Assembly (NCBI RefSeq): GCF_900104895.1
Contig: NZ_LT629742.1
Span: forward strand, 868,001 to 932,000
DNA: 64,000 nt
Source of the DNA: Microterricola viridarii
Lineage (GTDB): Bacteria > Actinomycetota > Actinomycetes > Actinomycetales > Microbacteriaceae
Direction: 5' to 3'
In this document: positions 52,063-61,017 of the stretch, piece by piece
Numbering within the stretch: position 1 is the first letter of the stretch
Layout of the letters: every line of letters begins with the position of its first letter
Position numbers and translations under genes: made by a program
Notes under the pieces: model-generated
The model's input: the letters and a program-made list of their open reading frames with translations, nothing else
Told to the model about the DNA's origin: nothing
Databases searched by the model: none

Positions 52063-53541
52063 ATGCTGATTGACTTCACGGATCCATCGGACACGTCGCT
52101 CGTCATCATCTTCCTTCTGCTGTTCGTGGACCTCGCGGTCCGCGTTGCGGCGATCATCATCATCCCGCGCAACCGCCGTCCAACGGCCGGCATGGCCTGG
52201 CTGCTCGCGGTCTTCTTCATCCCGTACATCGGGATCCTGCTGTTCCTGCTGATCGGCAACCCCAAGCTGCCGCGCAAGCGAATGGCCAAGCAACGCCGGA
52301 TGGACGCGTTCATCCGCGCCAACTCCGATGTGCCGGGCGGCCGGCCGCACAACGAGGAGTGGCCGGAGTGGTTCGCCTCGGTGGCCCAGCTGAACCGCAA
52401 CCTCACCTCGATGCCGATGGTCGACGGCAACTCTGCGACGCTGCTCGAGGACTACGACGGCACGATCCAGGCGATGGCCGACGAGGTCGACCGCGCCACG
52501 AAGTACGTGCACGTCGAGTTCTACATCCTCTCCTGCGACCAGACCACGGCTGTCTTCTTCGACGCACTCGAGCGGGCCGTCGCGCGCGGCGTGACCGTGC
52601 GCGTCTTGTTCGACCACTGGGCGTCCTGGCGGAGCAAGGGCTTCAAGCACACGGTGCGCCGCCTCACCGAGATGGGCGCGACGTGGCATCAGATGCTGCC
52701 CGTGCAGCCGTTCCGCGGCCACTTCCAGCGCCCGGACCTGCGCAACCACCGCAAGATCCTCGTCGTCGACGGCAAGTCCGCGTTCATGGGATCGCTCAAC
52801 CTGATCGACCGCAGCTACAACAAGCGCACCAACATCAAGCGCGGCCTCAAGTGGCAGGAGCTGGTCACCCGCGTCGAGGGGCCCGTCGTCGATGCCCTCA
52901 ACCTCATCTTCATCACCGACTGGTACATCGAGTCGGAGGAGCTGCTCGAGAACGAGGCGCGGGTGCTCGAGTCGATCGACGACCCCGCCCTGCTGGAGTG
53001 CCAGGTGGTGCCGAGCGGGCCCGGCTTCGAGGGCGAGAACAACCTGCGCCTGTTCCTCGCGCTGCTCTACGGCGCGCAGCACCGCATCGTCATCACCAGC
53101 CCGTACTTCGTGCCGGACGAGTCGATGCTCTACGCCATCACCACGGCGGTCGAGCGCGGCGTCCCGGTCGACCTGTTCGTGTCGGAGATCGGCGACCAGG
53201 CCCTGGTCTGGCATGCGCAGCGCTCCTACTACGAGGCCCTGCTGCGGGCCGGCGTGCGCATCTACCAGTACAAGTCGCCGTACATCCTGCACTCCAAGCA
53301 CTTCACGATCGACGACGACGTGGCCGTGATCGGCTCCAGCAACATGGACATGCGCTCCTTCGGCCTCAACATGGAGGTCTCGATGCTCGTGCGCGGGGAG
53401 AGCTTCGTGCGCGACATGCGCGCCGTCGAGGACCACTACCGCTCCGTGAGCAAGGAGCTCACCCTGGACGAGTGGATGAAGCAGCCGCTCCGCTCCACCG
53501 TGCTCGACGGGCTGGCCCGCCTCACCTCGGCGCTCCAGTAG
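52063..53541 (+). CDS. cls: Cardiolipin synthase
   Basis: A 492-residue phospholipase-D superfamily membrane enzyme that makes cardiolipin from phosphatidylglycerol. Two N-terminal membrane segments (about 8-28, 40-62) precede two HKD motifs: HRKILVVDGKSAFMGSLNL near residue 229 and HSKHFTIDDDVAVIGSSNMD near 408. Both are complete. It is read with the 58-residue protein just upstream and is followed by an 18-bp inverted repeat. Confidence 0.95.
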   Translation: MLIDFTDPSDTSLVIIFLLLFVDLAVRVAAIIIIPRNRRPTAGMAWLLAVFFIPYIGILLFLLIGNPKLPRKRMAKQRRMDAFIRANSDVPGGRPHNEEWPEWFASVAQLNRNLTSMPMVDGNSATLLEDYDGTIQAMADEVDRATKYVHVEFYILSCDQTTAVFFDALERAVARGVTVRVLFDHWASWRSKGFKHTVRRLTEMGATWHQMLPVQPFRGHFQRPDLRNHRKILVVDGKSAFMGSLNLIDRSYNKRTNIKRGLKWQELVTRVEGPVVDALNLIFITDWYIESEELLENEARVLESIDDPALLECQVVPSGPGFEGENNLRLFLALLYGAQHRIVITSPYFVPDESMLYAITTAVERGVPVDLFVSEIGDQALVWHAQRSYYEALLRAGVRIYQYKSPYILHSKHFTIDDDVAVIGSSNMDMRSFGLNMEVSMLVRGESFVRDMRAVEDHYRSVSKELTLDEWMKQPLRSTVLDGLARLTSALQ

Positions 53542-53596
53542 CCCCTCGCCCCCGCCCCGCCCGCCCCGCCCGCTCCTCGTACCCCGCGCCCCGCGT

Positions 53597-53652
53597 CGAG
53601 ACTGCGCGACTTGTCCTTCGGGGCGCCCTGAACTACAAGTCGCGCAGTCTCG
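53597..53652. repeat. 18-bp perfect inverted repeat between cls and pirin genes
   Basis: CGAGACTGCGCGACTTGT and its exact complement flank a 20-base centre that contains GGGGCGCCC. It lies between convergent genes, so it may be a bidirectional terminator; the exact 18-bp arms also look like a dispersed palindromic repeat. Confidence 0.7.
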
Positions 53653-53704
53653 GCGAGGGGGGTGGAGCGAGGGGTGTGGAGCGAGGGACGGGGCGGGGAC
53701 GGGG

Positions 53705-54736
53705 TCAGCCGCGGGGCTTGAGGCGGACGGTCGGCAGCGCCGGGGCTGGCAGCGCCGGGCCGGGGTAGTCGGCGACGGTGCCGAAGCGGCCGGATGCGGC
53801 AGCGCCCGCGATCACGTCATGCTGCCAGTCGTGGCGGTACTCGACGACCTCGTCGTGGCTGCGCCCGATGAAGTTCCACCACATCACGATCTGCTCGGGG
53901 AACGGCTCGCCGCCGAGCAGCACGAGGCGCACGGGGGAGTCGCCGGCGCGCAGCGTGACGGATGCCCGGCCGGGGGCCAGGTAGCCGAGCTCTGACCGGG
54001 CCAGCAGCGTGCCGCCGTTGCCGGCGTCGTCGTCGAGCGTGACCGGCCCGGCGTCCACCAGCAGGCCGTGCTCGAAGCCCGGGTCGAGCGCGAGCGTCAG
54101 CGTGCCGCCGGCCGGCAGGTCGAGCTGCGCGCCGAGCAGGGCGGAGAAGACGGTGGGCGCCGCCGCGTCGGGGCCGACGGCCGGGGCGGGCTCGTCAGCG
54201 AGGGCGCCCACGAACACCTGCGCCGTCGCGTCGCCGCGCTGCAGGCGGCGGGCGTCGTGCCGCTCGAAGAATGGCTGCACGCTGCGCGCGGCATCCGGCA
54301 GCACGATCCAGAGCTGCACGCCGTGCAGCACCGTCGTGCCCGGGGTGGACACCTCCGAGTGCGAGATGCCGCGCCCGGCCGTCATCAGGTTGAGCTCGCC
54401 CGGCCGCACCATGGCGTGGCTGCCGACGCTGTCGCGGTGCTCGATCTCGCCCTTGAACAGCCAGCTGGCCGTCTGCAGGCCGGTGTGCGGATGCGGCGGC
54501 ACCACCATCCCGCCGGTGGCGGCGACGTCGTCCGGGCCGTAGTGGTCGGCGAAGCACCAGGCGCCGATCGTGGTGCGCCCGCGCTGGGGCAGGGTGCGCC
54601 GCACCGGCATGGCGCGCGGCCCGCCGAGGGGCACGTCGCGCGGCAGCAACACCTCGACCGGTGGCGGCCCGGCATCCGTCACCGCCGCGATGTACTCGCA
54701 GACGAGCTCGGCCGGGTCGCGTTCGAGGTTGCTCAT
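53705..54736 (-). CDS. Pirin family protein
   Basis: A 343-residue bicupin. The N-terminal cupin has GAWCFADHYGPDD and PPHPHTGLQTASWLFKGEIEHRDS with the conserved His metal ligands, then MTAGRGISHSEVS. The C-terminal cupin ends with EQIVMWWNFIGRSHDEV. Pirins bind iron; some act as quercetinases, others as regulators. A -10-like TAGGCT (54743-54748 on the minus strand) lies six bases before the ATG, so the mRNA is probably leaderless. Divergent from the lipoprotein gene, 41 bp apart. Confidence 0.92.
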   Translation of the reverse strand: MSNLERDPAELVCEYIAAVTDAGPPPVEVLLPRDVPLGGPRAMPVRRTLPQRGRTTIGAWCFADHYGPDDVAATGGMVVPPHPHTGLQTASWLFKGEIEHRDSVGSHAMVRPGELNLMTAGRGISHSEVSTPGTTVLHGVQLWIVLPDAARSVQPFFERHDARRLQRGDATAQVFVGALADEPAPAVGPDAAAPTVFSALLGAQLDLPAGGTLTLALDPGFEHGLLVDAGPVTLDDDAGNGGTLLARSELGYLAPGRASVTLRAGDSPVRLVLLGGEPFPEQIVMWWNFIGRSHDEVVEYRHDWQHDVIAGAAASGRFGTVADYPGPALPAPALPTVRLKPRG

Positions 54737-54777
54737 GGCTCCAGCCTAGGCCTGCGCCGAGCCGGTAGTCTGGCCGC
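54737..54777. promoter_or_regulatory. 41-bp divergent leaderless promoter pair
   Basis: TAGGCT on the minus strand (54743-54748) and TAGTCT on the plus strand (54766-54771) each end six bases before an ATG. The two promoters must share upstream DNA, so transcription in the two directions probably competes. Confidence 0.5.
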
Positions 54778-55215
54778 ATGAAGAGCTTTCGTGCCGTTGC
54801 CGCGCTGCTTCTCGCGGCCACCGTCGTCGTCGGAATCAGCGCCTGTGCGAGCACGCCGGGCGCCGGTTCGGGCGGCTCGCTCAGCGCCGTCGAGGACTAC
54901 TCCGGCCTGCCAGAGGGCATGGTCGGGCTGCCGCAGAACCCGAGCGGCGAGCCGCAGCTGTACTGGTTGCAGGACGGCGCGCAGATCGGCATCACTCTGT
55001 GGGGCAGCTCGACCTGCCCGCCGATCGTTGAGTCGCTGACGCAGACCTCGTCGAACGCGTTCACCGCGACGCAGGCCGAGCTGCCGGCGAAGCCGTGCAC
55101 GCGCGACCTCGTGCCGCACACCACGGTCTTCACGACTCCGAGCGACACGGCGACGAGCTCCGACGTCACGATCGTGCTCGACGGCACCAGCCTGACCCTG
55201 CCCGGGCGCCGTTAG
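54778..55215 (+). CDS. Putative lipoprotein, GSSTCP family (first paralogue)
   Basis: A 145-residue exported protein with signal peptide and lipobox GISAC (Cys23), so it should be anchored to the outer face of the membrane. The mature part holds IGITLWGSSTCPPIVES and PCTRDLVPHTTVFTTP, two Cys that could form a disulfide. It is about 40% identical by eye to the next gene over this core. No known domain is recognised. Expression is probably from a leaderless promoter. Confidence 0.78.
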   Translation: MKSFRAVAALLLAATVVVGISACASTPGAGSGGSLSAVEDYSGLPEGMVGLPQNPSGEPQLYWLQDGAQIGITLWGSSTCPPIVESLTQTSSNAFTATQAELPAKPCTRDLVPHTTVFTTPSDTATSSDVTIVLDGTSLTLPGRR

Positions 55216-55249
55216 CCACGCCCAGCAAGATGCTGGTGACGCCGGCGCC

Positions 55250-55269
55250 GCCGCCACTAGAGTGGCGGC
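55250..55269. promoter_or_regulatory. Perfect 9-bp inverted repeat ending at the start codon of the second lipoprotein gene
   Basis: GCCGCCACT and AGTGGCGGC flank AG and end directly at ATG 55270. The -10-like TAGAGT (55258-55263) lies at its centre. It could be an operator covering the promoter; with a leaderless mRNA the repeat would not be transcribed. Confidence 0.5.
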
Positions 55270-55731
55270 ATGGCTACTACCCTGCGTACCCGTCGTCTCG
55301 TGCTCGCAACCGTGGTTGCGGCGTCCGCCTTGCTGCTCACCGGCTGTGCCCCGATCGGCAACACGCCGACGGGCAACTTCCCCGGTTTCCCCGAGGGAAC
55401 TGAGCCGAGCGGCGACGTGACCGGCGAGCCGCACGCCGCCTGGGTTTCGGAGGGCGACAAGATCGCCATCACTCTCTTCGGCAGCTCGACCTGCCCCTAC
55501 ATCGCCAGCACCATCAACGTGGTGAAGAAGGCCGACGAGGGCAACGCGGTGAGCATCGAGGTTCCGCCGCTGCCCGACCAGCCCTGCACCATGGACCTGG
55601 TGCCGCACACGACCGAGTTCTGGACCCCGCAGGACGTCACCACCACGAAGCCGCTGCAGATCACGGTGCTCGACCAGACCATCGAGCTGCCGATCAAGTC
55701 GTATAACCCGGGCCAGGACACCAGCCACTAG
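55270..55731 (+). CDS. Putative lipoprotein, GSSTCP family (second paralogue)
   Basis: A 153-residue exported protein with signal peptide and lipobox LLTGC (Cys about residue 25). It shares IAITLFGSSTCPYIAS and PCTMDLVPHTTEFWTP with the upstream lipoprotein, including both internal Cys. The two are tandem paralogues with separate promoters (55 bp apart), which suggests differential control. Function unknown. Confidence 0.78.
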   Translation: MATTLRTRRLVLATVVAASALLLTGCAPIGNTPTGNFPGFPEGTEPSGDVTGEPHAAWVSEGDKIAITLFGSSTCPYIASTINVVKKADEGNAVSIEVPPLPDQPCTMDLVPHTTEFWTPQDVTTTKPLQITVLDQTIELPIKSYNPGQDTSH

Positions 55732-55749
55732 GCCGCCGCCGAGCGCGCC

Positions 55750-55779
55750 GGTCGGATCAGCGCTGGTCGGATCAGCGCT
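55750..55779. repeat. 15-bp tandem duplication at the end of the XRE gene
   Basis: GGTCGGATCAGCGCT occurs twice with no spacer. The copy nearer the XRE gene includes its stop codon (55772-55774), so the duplication repeats the stop downstream without changing the protein. Confidence 0.85.
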
Positions 55780-56002
55780 GTGCGCGCACGAGCAGCTCGC
55801 CGACCTCGCAGTCGAGTGCGTCGCAGATCGCCTGCAGGGTCGAGAAGCGGATCGCCCGCGCCCGGTCGTTCTTCAGCACGCTGAGGTTTACGACGCTGAC
55901 GCCGACCAGCTCGCTCAGCCGGGTGAGGGTCATGCCGCGCTCGGCGAGCAGCTCGTCGAGTCGGCAACGGATGCCGTCGTCGCCGGTGTCTGCCGGGGCC
56001 AT
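55772..56002 (-). CDS. XRE-family transcriptional regulator (YozG-like)
   Basis: A 76-residue protein that is nearly all helix-turn-helix: CRLDELLAERGMTLTRLSELVGVSVVNLSVLKNDRARAIRFSTL. The pattern is the short Cro/C1 type found beside DUF2975 proteins (YozG-YoaS). Its start shares one base with the stop of the DUF2975 gene upstream. It may control its own operon through the repeat at 57468. Confidence 0.88.
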   Translation of the reverse strand: MAPADTGDDGIRCRLDELLAERGMTLTRLSELVGVSVVNLSVLKNDRARAIRFSTLQAICDALDCEVGELLVRAQR

Positions 56003-56832
56003 CAGACCAGCCCCACGGTGTCGCGCTGCATCCGCTCACTCTGCCGGAACGCCGCCGCGACGGCCAGCAGGGCCAGGCCGAGGAAGATCGGCCAGAACTC
56101 GATGCTCGCGTCCATCGTCGGCTGCGGCAGCCCGGTCGTCAGCGGATCGAAGGTGCCGAACGGGACCCCGCCGATGCCCGTGTCGGGGCCGAGGGTGCTG
56201 CCGGCGACGCTGATCTGCTCGGAGCTCCACGCGGTGATCAAAAGCGCCTGCTCTGCGGCCTGATAGCCCGCGGTCTCGAAACAGATCTGCCAGCCGATGC
56301 CGCCCACCATCAGCGCGACGGCGCCCACGATGAAGCTGCGGGCCACGATCGGGCGGAACGGCTCGTTGGCGAGAAGCCGGTGGCAGAGCACGGCCACCGC
56401 GGCGGCGAGCACGGCAACCGTCGCGCCCTGCAGCAAGTGGCCGCCGGCCAGGAGCACGCGGGTGCCGGCATCCAGTCCCTCGATGTCGACGGTCGCGCTC
56501 GAGAAGCCGCCCCCGGTGACCGTGGCGGTCGGGCCCTGCTGGATCTGCACCCAGGGGTAGACGCCCGGCCAGAAGGTCTGCACCGGGATGGTGACGCTCA
56601 CCGCCTGCGCGGTGAGCGTCTGCAGGACGAGGGCGAGCGCGGTGACGGCGGCGATGCCGGCGGCAGCGGTCGCGCCGAAGCGGGTGAGCACGAGGACGGC
56701 CGGGCGGGCGGTGGCCGGCATCCGCTCATCGAGGGGGATGTCGTCTCCGCGTCTGCGCAGCAGCCAGTACCCGACGGCGACGCCGAGGAGAACGACGACG
56801 GAGCCGAGCACGATGATGTTCCAGGCGAGCAT
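56002..56832 (-). CDS. DUF2975-like membrane protein (second of pair)
   Basis: A 276-residue protein with about five hydrophobic segments (about 3-24, 50-72, 128-150, 163-183, 245-262). The C-terminus, ERMQRDTVGLV, matches the adjacent protein's ERMQRDTEGLI and the DUF2975 consensus. The N-terminal LAWNIIVLGSVVVLLGVAVGYWLLRRR span is extra. Coupled by one-base overlaps to both neighbours. Function unknown, but DUF2975-XRE pairs are common. Confidence 0.78.
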   Translation of the reverse strand: MLAWNIIVLGSVVVLLGVAVGYWLLRRRGDDIPLDERMPATARPAVLVLTRFGATAAAGIAAVTALALVLQTLTAQAVSVTIPVQTFWPGVYPWVQIQQGPTATVTGGGFSSATVDIEGLDAGTRVLLAGGHLLQGATVAVLAAAVAVLCHRLLANEPFRPIVARSFIVGAVALMVGGIGWQICFETAGYQAAEQALLITAWSSEQISVAGSTLGPDTGIGGVPFGTFDPLTTGLPQPTMDASIEFWPIFLGLALLAVAAAFRQSERMQRDTVGLV

Positions 56833-57458
56833 CAGATGAGTCCTTCCGTGTCACGCTGCATTCGCTCGCCGATCTCGAAGGCCGCCGCGACGACGCCGAG
56901 CACGACGCCCACGAACACGATCGTCAGATCGAAGCCGCCGGCGAACGGGAAGACGCTGCCGACGGGGTCGGGATTGAGCTCGGCGGCGATGGTGAATTGG
57001 GCGGCAGTGCCGAGCGCGTAGCCGAGCAGGCCGCCGGCGATCAGGGTGATGGATGCCGTCGCCAGCAGCCAGGTCATGCGGCGCCCGAACGGGCGGCCGC
57101 GCACCAGCCCGACGCTGGTGAACACGATCGTGCCGGCGATGAGCACCTGGGCGAGGCCGAGCGCCAGGGCCGACCCGGCCAGCAGCAGACGGGCGGTCGT
57201 CGAGACGTCGGCGAGCACGAGCTGCGCGCTGTCGAAGCTGCCGGACACGAGAGTGGCGGCGCCCGTGACGGCGCTCGCGGGAACAGCGAACACCGCGCTC
57301 ATCTGTGCCTCCACGGTCGGGGCGCTGAGCACCGAGACGATGCGGGCCGCGCTGCCGACGGCGACCAGGATGCCGTAGGCCGCGGCGACGACGGTGAAGA
57401 ACAGCAGCGAGCCGCGCTCCGACCTGCGCAGCTGGAAGCCGGCTGTGTGAGTGCTCAT
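56832..57458 (-). CDS. DUF2975-like membrane protein (first of pair)
   Basis: A 208-residue protein with four hydrophobic segments (about 18-40, 85-108, 125-148, 170-195), ending FEIGERMQRDTEGLI, the DUF2975 hallmark. The start at 57458 with AGGGG upstream is chosen; a longer frame runs through the operator and is not credible. First gene of the DUF2975-DUF2975-XRE operon. Confidence 0.8.
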   Translation of the reverse strand: MSTHTAGFQLRRSERGSLLFFTVVAAAYGILVAVGSAARIVSVLSAPTVEAQMSAVFAVPASAVTGAATLVSGSFDSAQLVLADVSTTARLLLAGSALALGLAQVLIAGTIVFTSVGLVRGRPFGRRMTWLLATASITLIAGGLLGYALGTAAQFTIAAELNPDPVGSVFPFAGGFDLTIVFVGVVLGVVAAAFEIGERMQRDTEGLI

Positions 57459-57467
57459 CGCGTCCCC

Positions 57468-57498
57468 TAACGATTGTCGATAATAACGATAATCGTTA
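57468..57498 (-). promoter_or_regulatory. Operator-like repeat over the DUF2975 operon promoter
   Basis: TAACGATT and AATCGTTA form an 8-bp inverted repeat with 15 bases between; inside are further CGATAAT-type half-sites and TATTAT (57480-57485, minus strand), a good -10 box 21 bases before the ATG. A/T-rich in a G/C-rich genome. The XRE protein of the same operon is the obvious candidate to bind it. Confidence 0.6.
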
Positions 57499-57710
57499 AG
57501 GTAGGGGCGGCCCCGGCGGCTGTCAAGGGGAGGGCGCCCGTGCCCTGGCATCCACAAGCTTCCGTTGCGGGTCAGATCCGCGGCGGGCGCTACCGGCATC
57601 CGCCCGTCACATCGTCATGCTCTGGGCGAACACTGGCATAACAGCCCCGCGCGCTCGTTACTCTCTATGTATCGGTGCTGTATCCGGTACGGCATTGCGA
57701 GGAGTAGAAG

Positions 57711-60233
57711 ATGTTTGAGAGATTTACCGACAGAGCCCGCCGTGTCGTCGTCTTGGCCCAAGAAGAAGCCAAGATGCTCAACCACAACTACATCGGAACC
57801 GAGCACATCCTGCTCGGTCTGATTCACGAGGGTGAGGGCGTCGCAGCCAAGGCGCTCGAGTCGTTGGGTATCTCGCTCGACGCCGTGCGCGAGCAGGTGC
57901 AGGACATTATCGGCCAGGGTCAGCAGCAGCCGACCGGCCACATCCCGTTCACCCCGCGCGCCAAGAAGGTGCTCGAGCTCTCGCTGCGCGAGGCGCTGCA
58001 GCTCGGCCACAACTACATCGGCACCGAGCACATCCTGCTCGGCCTCATCCGCGAGGGCGAGGGCGTCGCCGCCCAGGTGCTCGTGAAGCTGGGCGCCGAC
58101 CTCAACCGCGTGCGCCAGCAGGTCATCCAGCTGCTCTCCGGTTACCAGGGCAAGGAGCAGGTCGCCGTCGGCGCGAACGAGCAGGCGACCCCCCAGGGCG
58201 GCTCGCAGATTCTCGACCAGTTCGGCCGCAACCTGACCCAGGCTGCCCGCGACGGCAAGCTCGACCCCGTGATCGGGCGCGAGAAGGAGATCGAGCGGGT
58301 CATGCAGATCCTCTCCCGTCGCTCCAAGAACAACCCGGTGCTGATCGGTGAGCCCGGCGTCGGCAAGACCGCCGTCGTCGAGGGCCTCGCCCAGGCCATC
58401 GTCAAGGGCGATGTGCCCGAGACCCTCAAGGACAAGCAGCTCTACTCGCTCGACCTCGGCTCGCTCATCGCCGGCAGCCGCTACCGCGGAGACTTCGAGG
58501 AGCGCCTGAAGAAGGTCACCAAGGAGATCCGCACCCGCGGCGACATCATCATCTTCATCGACGAGATCCACACCCTCGTCGGTGCCGGTGCGGCAGAGGG
58601 CGCCATCGACGCGGCCTCGATCCTGAAGCCGCTGCTCGCCCGCGGCGAGCTGCAGACCATCGGCGCGACCACGCTCGACGAGTACCGCAAGCACTTCGAG
58701 AAGGATGCCGCGCTCGAGCGCCGCTTCCAGTCGATCCAGGTCGCGGAGCCGTCGCTGCCGCACACCATCAACATCCTCAAGGGCCTGCGCGACCGCTACG
58801 AGGCGCACCACAAGGTGTCCATCACCGACGGTGCCATCGTCGCCGCGGCCAACCTGGCCGACCGCTACATCGCCGACCGCTTCCTGCCGGACAAGGCCAT
58901 CGACCTGATCGACGAGGCCGGCGCCCGCCTGCGCCTCTCGATCCTCTCGAGCCCGCCCGAGCTGCGCGAGTTCGACGAGAAGATCGCCGTCGTGCGCTCC
59001 GCCAAGGAGGCCGCGATCGAGGACCAGGACTTCGAGAAGGCCGCCAGCCTGCGCGACGAGGAGAAGAACCTCCTCGGCGAGCGTCTGCGCCTCGAGAAGC
59101 AGTGGAAGTCCGGCGATGTCAAGACCACCGCGGTGGTCGACGAGGGCCTGATCGCCGAGGTGCTTGCACAGGCCACCGGCATCCCCGTGTTCAAGCTCAC
59201 CGAGGAGGAGTCCTCGCGGCTCGTCTTCATGGAGAAAGCACTGCACGAGCGCGTCATCGGCCAGGAGGAGGCCATCTCGGCCCTGTCCAAGACGATCCGC
59301 CGCACCCGTGCCGGCCTCAAGGACCCGAAGCGCCCCTCTGGCTCGTTCATCTTCGCCGGCCCGACCGGCGTCGGCAAGACGGAGCTGGCCAAGGCGCTCG
59401 CCGAGTTCCTGTTCGACGATGAGGACGCCATCATCTCGCTCGACATGAGCGAGTACGGCGAGAAGCACACCGTCTCTCGTCTGTTCGGTGCCCCTCCCGG
59501 ATTCGTCGGCTTCGAAGAGGGCGGCCAGCTCACCGAGAAGGTGCGCCGCAAGCCGTTCTCCGTCGTGCTGTTCGACGAGATCGAGAAGGCACACCCCGAC
59601 ATCTTCAACTCGCTGTTGCAGGTGCTCGAGGAGGGTCGTCTCACCGACGGCCAGGGCCGAGTCGTCGACTTCAAGAACACCGTCATCATCATGACCACGA
59701 ACCTCGGTTCGAAGGGCATCTCCGGCGGGCCAGTCGGCTTCCAGCTCGAGGGCGACAGCGCCGTGGGCTACGACATCATGAAGGGCAAGGTCGTTGAGGA
59801 GCTGAAGAAGCACTTCAAGCCCGAGTTCCTCAACCGTGTCGACGAGACGATCGTCTTCCCGCAGCTCTCCAAGAGCGAGCTGCTGCAGATCGTCGACCTG
59901 TTCATCAAGCGCCTGAGCGAGCGGATGCTCGACCGTGACATGACGGTGGAGCTCACCCAGGCCGCGAAGGAGCGCCTCATCGAGGTTGGCTTCGACCCCG
60001 CTCTCGGCGCCCGGCCGCTGCGTCGTGCCGTGCAGCACGAGGTGGAGGACCTGCTCTCGGAGAAGATCCTGCAGGGCTCGCTCAACGCCGGCGACCACGT
60101 GCACGTGGACTTCGTGGACGGCAAGTTCGTCTTCACGACCACGCAGCGCGAGCTGGCCGCGACCTCGAACGTGAACGCCAACGCCGCCCTCGGCACCGGC
60201 TCGGTCACGCCCGACATCGCGATCACCGGCTAG
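57711..60233 (+). CDS. clpC: ATP-dependent Clp protease ATP-binding subunit ClpC
   Basis: An 840-residue AAA+ unfoldase feeding ClpP. Two N-terminal Clp_N repeats share [16 protein letters not shown]1 has [13 protein letters not shown] and [15 protein letters not shown]; the UVR/M-domain is [16 protein letters not shown]...[14 protein letters not shown]2 has [16 protein letters not shown] and [14 protein letters not shown]. The full set is intact. CGAGGAG lies nine bases before ATG 57711. The gene is monocistronic and ends at a strong terminator. Confidence 0.98.
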   Translation: MFERFTDRARRVVVLAQEEAKMLNHNYIGTEHILLGLIHEGEGVAAKALESLGISLDAVREQVQDIIGQGQQQPTGHIPFTPRAKKVLELSLREALQLGHNYIGTEHILLGLIREGEGVAAQVLVKLGADLNRVRQQVIQLLSGYQGKEQVAVGANEQATPQGGSQILDQFGRNLTQAARDGKLDPVIGREKEIERVMQILSRRSKNNPVLIGEPGVGKTAVVEGLAQAIVKGDVPETLKDKQLYSLDLGSLIAGSRYRGDFEERLKKVTKEIRTRGDIIIFIDEIHTLVGAGAAEGAIDAASILKPLLARGELQTIGATTLDEYRKHFEKDAALERRFQSIQVAEPSLPHTINILKGLRDRYEAHHKVSITDGAIVAAANLADRYIADRFLPDKAIDLIDEAGARLRLSILSSPPELREFDEKIAVVRSAKEAAIEDQDFEKAASLRDEEKNLLGERLRLEKQWKSGDVKTTAVVDEGLIAEVLAQATGIPVFKLTEEESSRLVFMEKALHERVIGQEEAISALSKTIRRTRAGLKDPKRPSGSFIFAGPTGVGKTELAKALAEFLFDDEDAIISLDMSEYGEKHTVSRLFGAPPGFVGFEEGGQLTEKVRRKPFSVVLFDEIEKAHPDIFNSLLQVLEEGRLTDGQGRVVDFKNTVIIMTTNLGSKGISGGPVGFQLEGDSAVGYDIMKGKVVEELKKHFKPEFLNRVDETIVFPQLSKSELLQIVDLFIKRLSERMLDRDMTVELTQAAKERLIEVGFDPALGARPLRRAVQHEVEDLLSEKILQGSLNAGDHVHVDFVDGKFVFTTTQRELAATSNVNANAALGTGSVTPDIAITG

Positions 60234-60250
60234 CCAGCACGAACGATCTG

Positions 60251-60282
60251 AAGGGCCCGGCAGCTTCGGCTGCCGGGCCCTT
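60251..60282 (+). terminator. Rho-independent terminator of clpC
   Basis: A 14-bp perfect stem (AAGGGCCCGGCAGC / GCTGCCGGGCCCTT) closed by TTCG, 18 bases after the stop, followed by CTGCGTTC. Confidence 0.9.
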
Positions 60283-60392
60283 CTGCGTTCCCGGCCCGGC
60301 GCCGCGCCCTGCCCGGCCGTGCGGGGGCTGGTGCGCGGCACCCCCGGGGCACCGCAGTACGCTGGAATCCACGCAAACAGGAAGGTGCCAGG

Positions 60393-60899
60393 GTGGCCCA
60401 GGAATTCACGGTGCGCCGGGCGCGCACGAGCGATGTACGCGGCATCCAGGCCCTGATCGAACCGCTCGTGCAGGAGCGCATCCTGCTCGGCAAGGACCTC
60501 GTGGTCTTCTACGAGGCGGTGCAGGAGTTCCGGGTCGCCGAGAGCGCCGACGGCGAGATCATCGGATGCGGCGCGCTGCACGTGATGTGGGAGGACCTCG
60601 CCGAGGTGCGCACGCTGGCCGTGTCCGACGACTGGCGCGGCACCGGCGTCGGGCACGCCCTGCTCGACCGGCTGCTCGAGGATGCCGCTGAGCTCGGCCT
60701 CTCCCGCGTCTTCTGCCTCACCTTCGAGGTGCCGTTCTTCGAACGGCACGGCTTCGCCGACATGGGCGAGGAGACCGTGGCGCCCGACGTGTACGCCGAG
60801 CTCGTGCGCTCGCCCGACGAGGGCGTCGCTGAGTTCCTGGACCTGGCCAGGGTCAAGCCGAACACCCTCGGCAACACCCGCATGCTCAGACGGCTCTGA
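60393..60899 (+). CDS. GNAT amino-acid N-acetyltransferase (ArgA-like)
   Basis: A 168-residue GNAT protein resembling the short N-acetylglutamate synthases of actinobacteria. It starts at GTG 60393 after GGAAGG. VRRARTSDVRGIQALIEPLV begins the fold; AEVRTLAVSDDWRGTGVGHALLDRLL is the acetyl-CoA pyrophosphate loop (R/Q-x-x-G-x-G/A), and CLTFEVPFFERHGFADMGEETV is the end signature of this subgroup. A role in arginine synthesis is likely. No arg gene is nearby. Confidence 0.85.
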   Translation: MAQEFTVRRARTSDVRGIQALIEPLVQERILLGKDLVVFYEAVQEFRVAESADGEIIGCGALHVMWEDLAEVRTLAVSDDWRGTGVGHALLDRLLEDAAELGLSRVFCLTFEVPFFERHGFADMGEETVAPDVYAELVRSPDEGVAEFLDLARVKPNTLGNTRMLRRL

Positions 60900-61017
60900 G
60901 CTGCGGCTGAGCTGCGTCTGAGCTCCCACTGTGGGGCTGCCGCGCCGCAGCGGGCCAAAGCGCGGAATCACCGGCCAAATGCCGGGCAAAGCGGGGTGGG
61001 CTGGCTAGCCTGAAGGC

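Noticed and set aside
57615-60989. Open minus-strand frame of about 1100 codons opposite clpC
   Set aside because: Antisense shadow of the intact clpC gene, with a composition produced by the high-GC coding strand and no recognisable motif.
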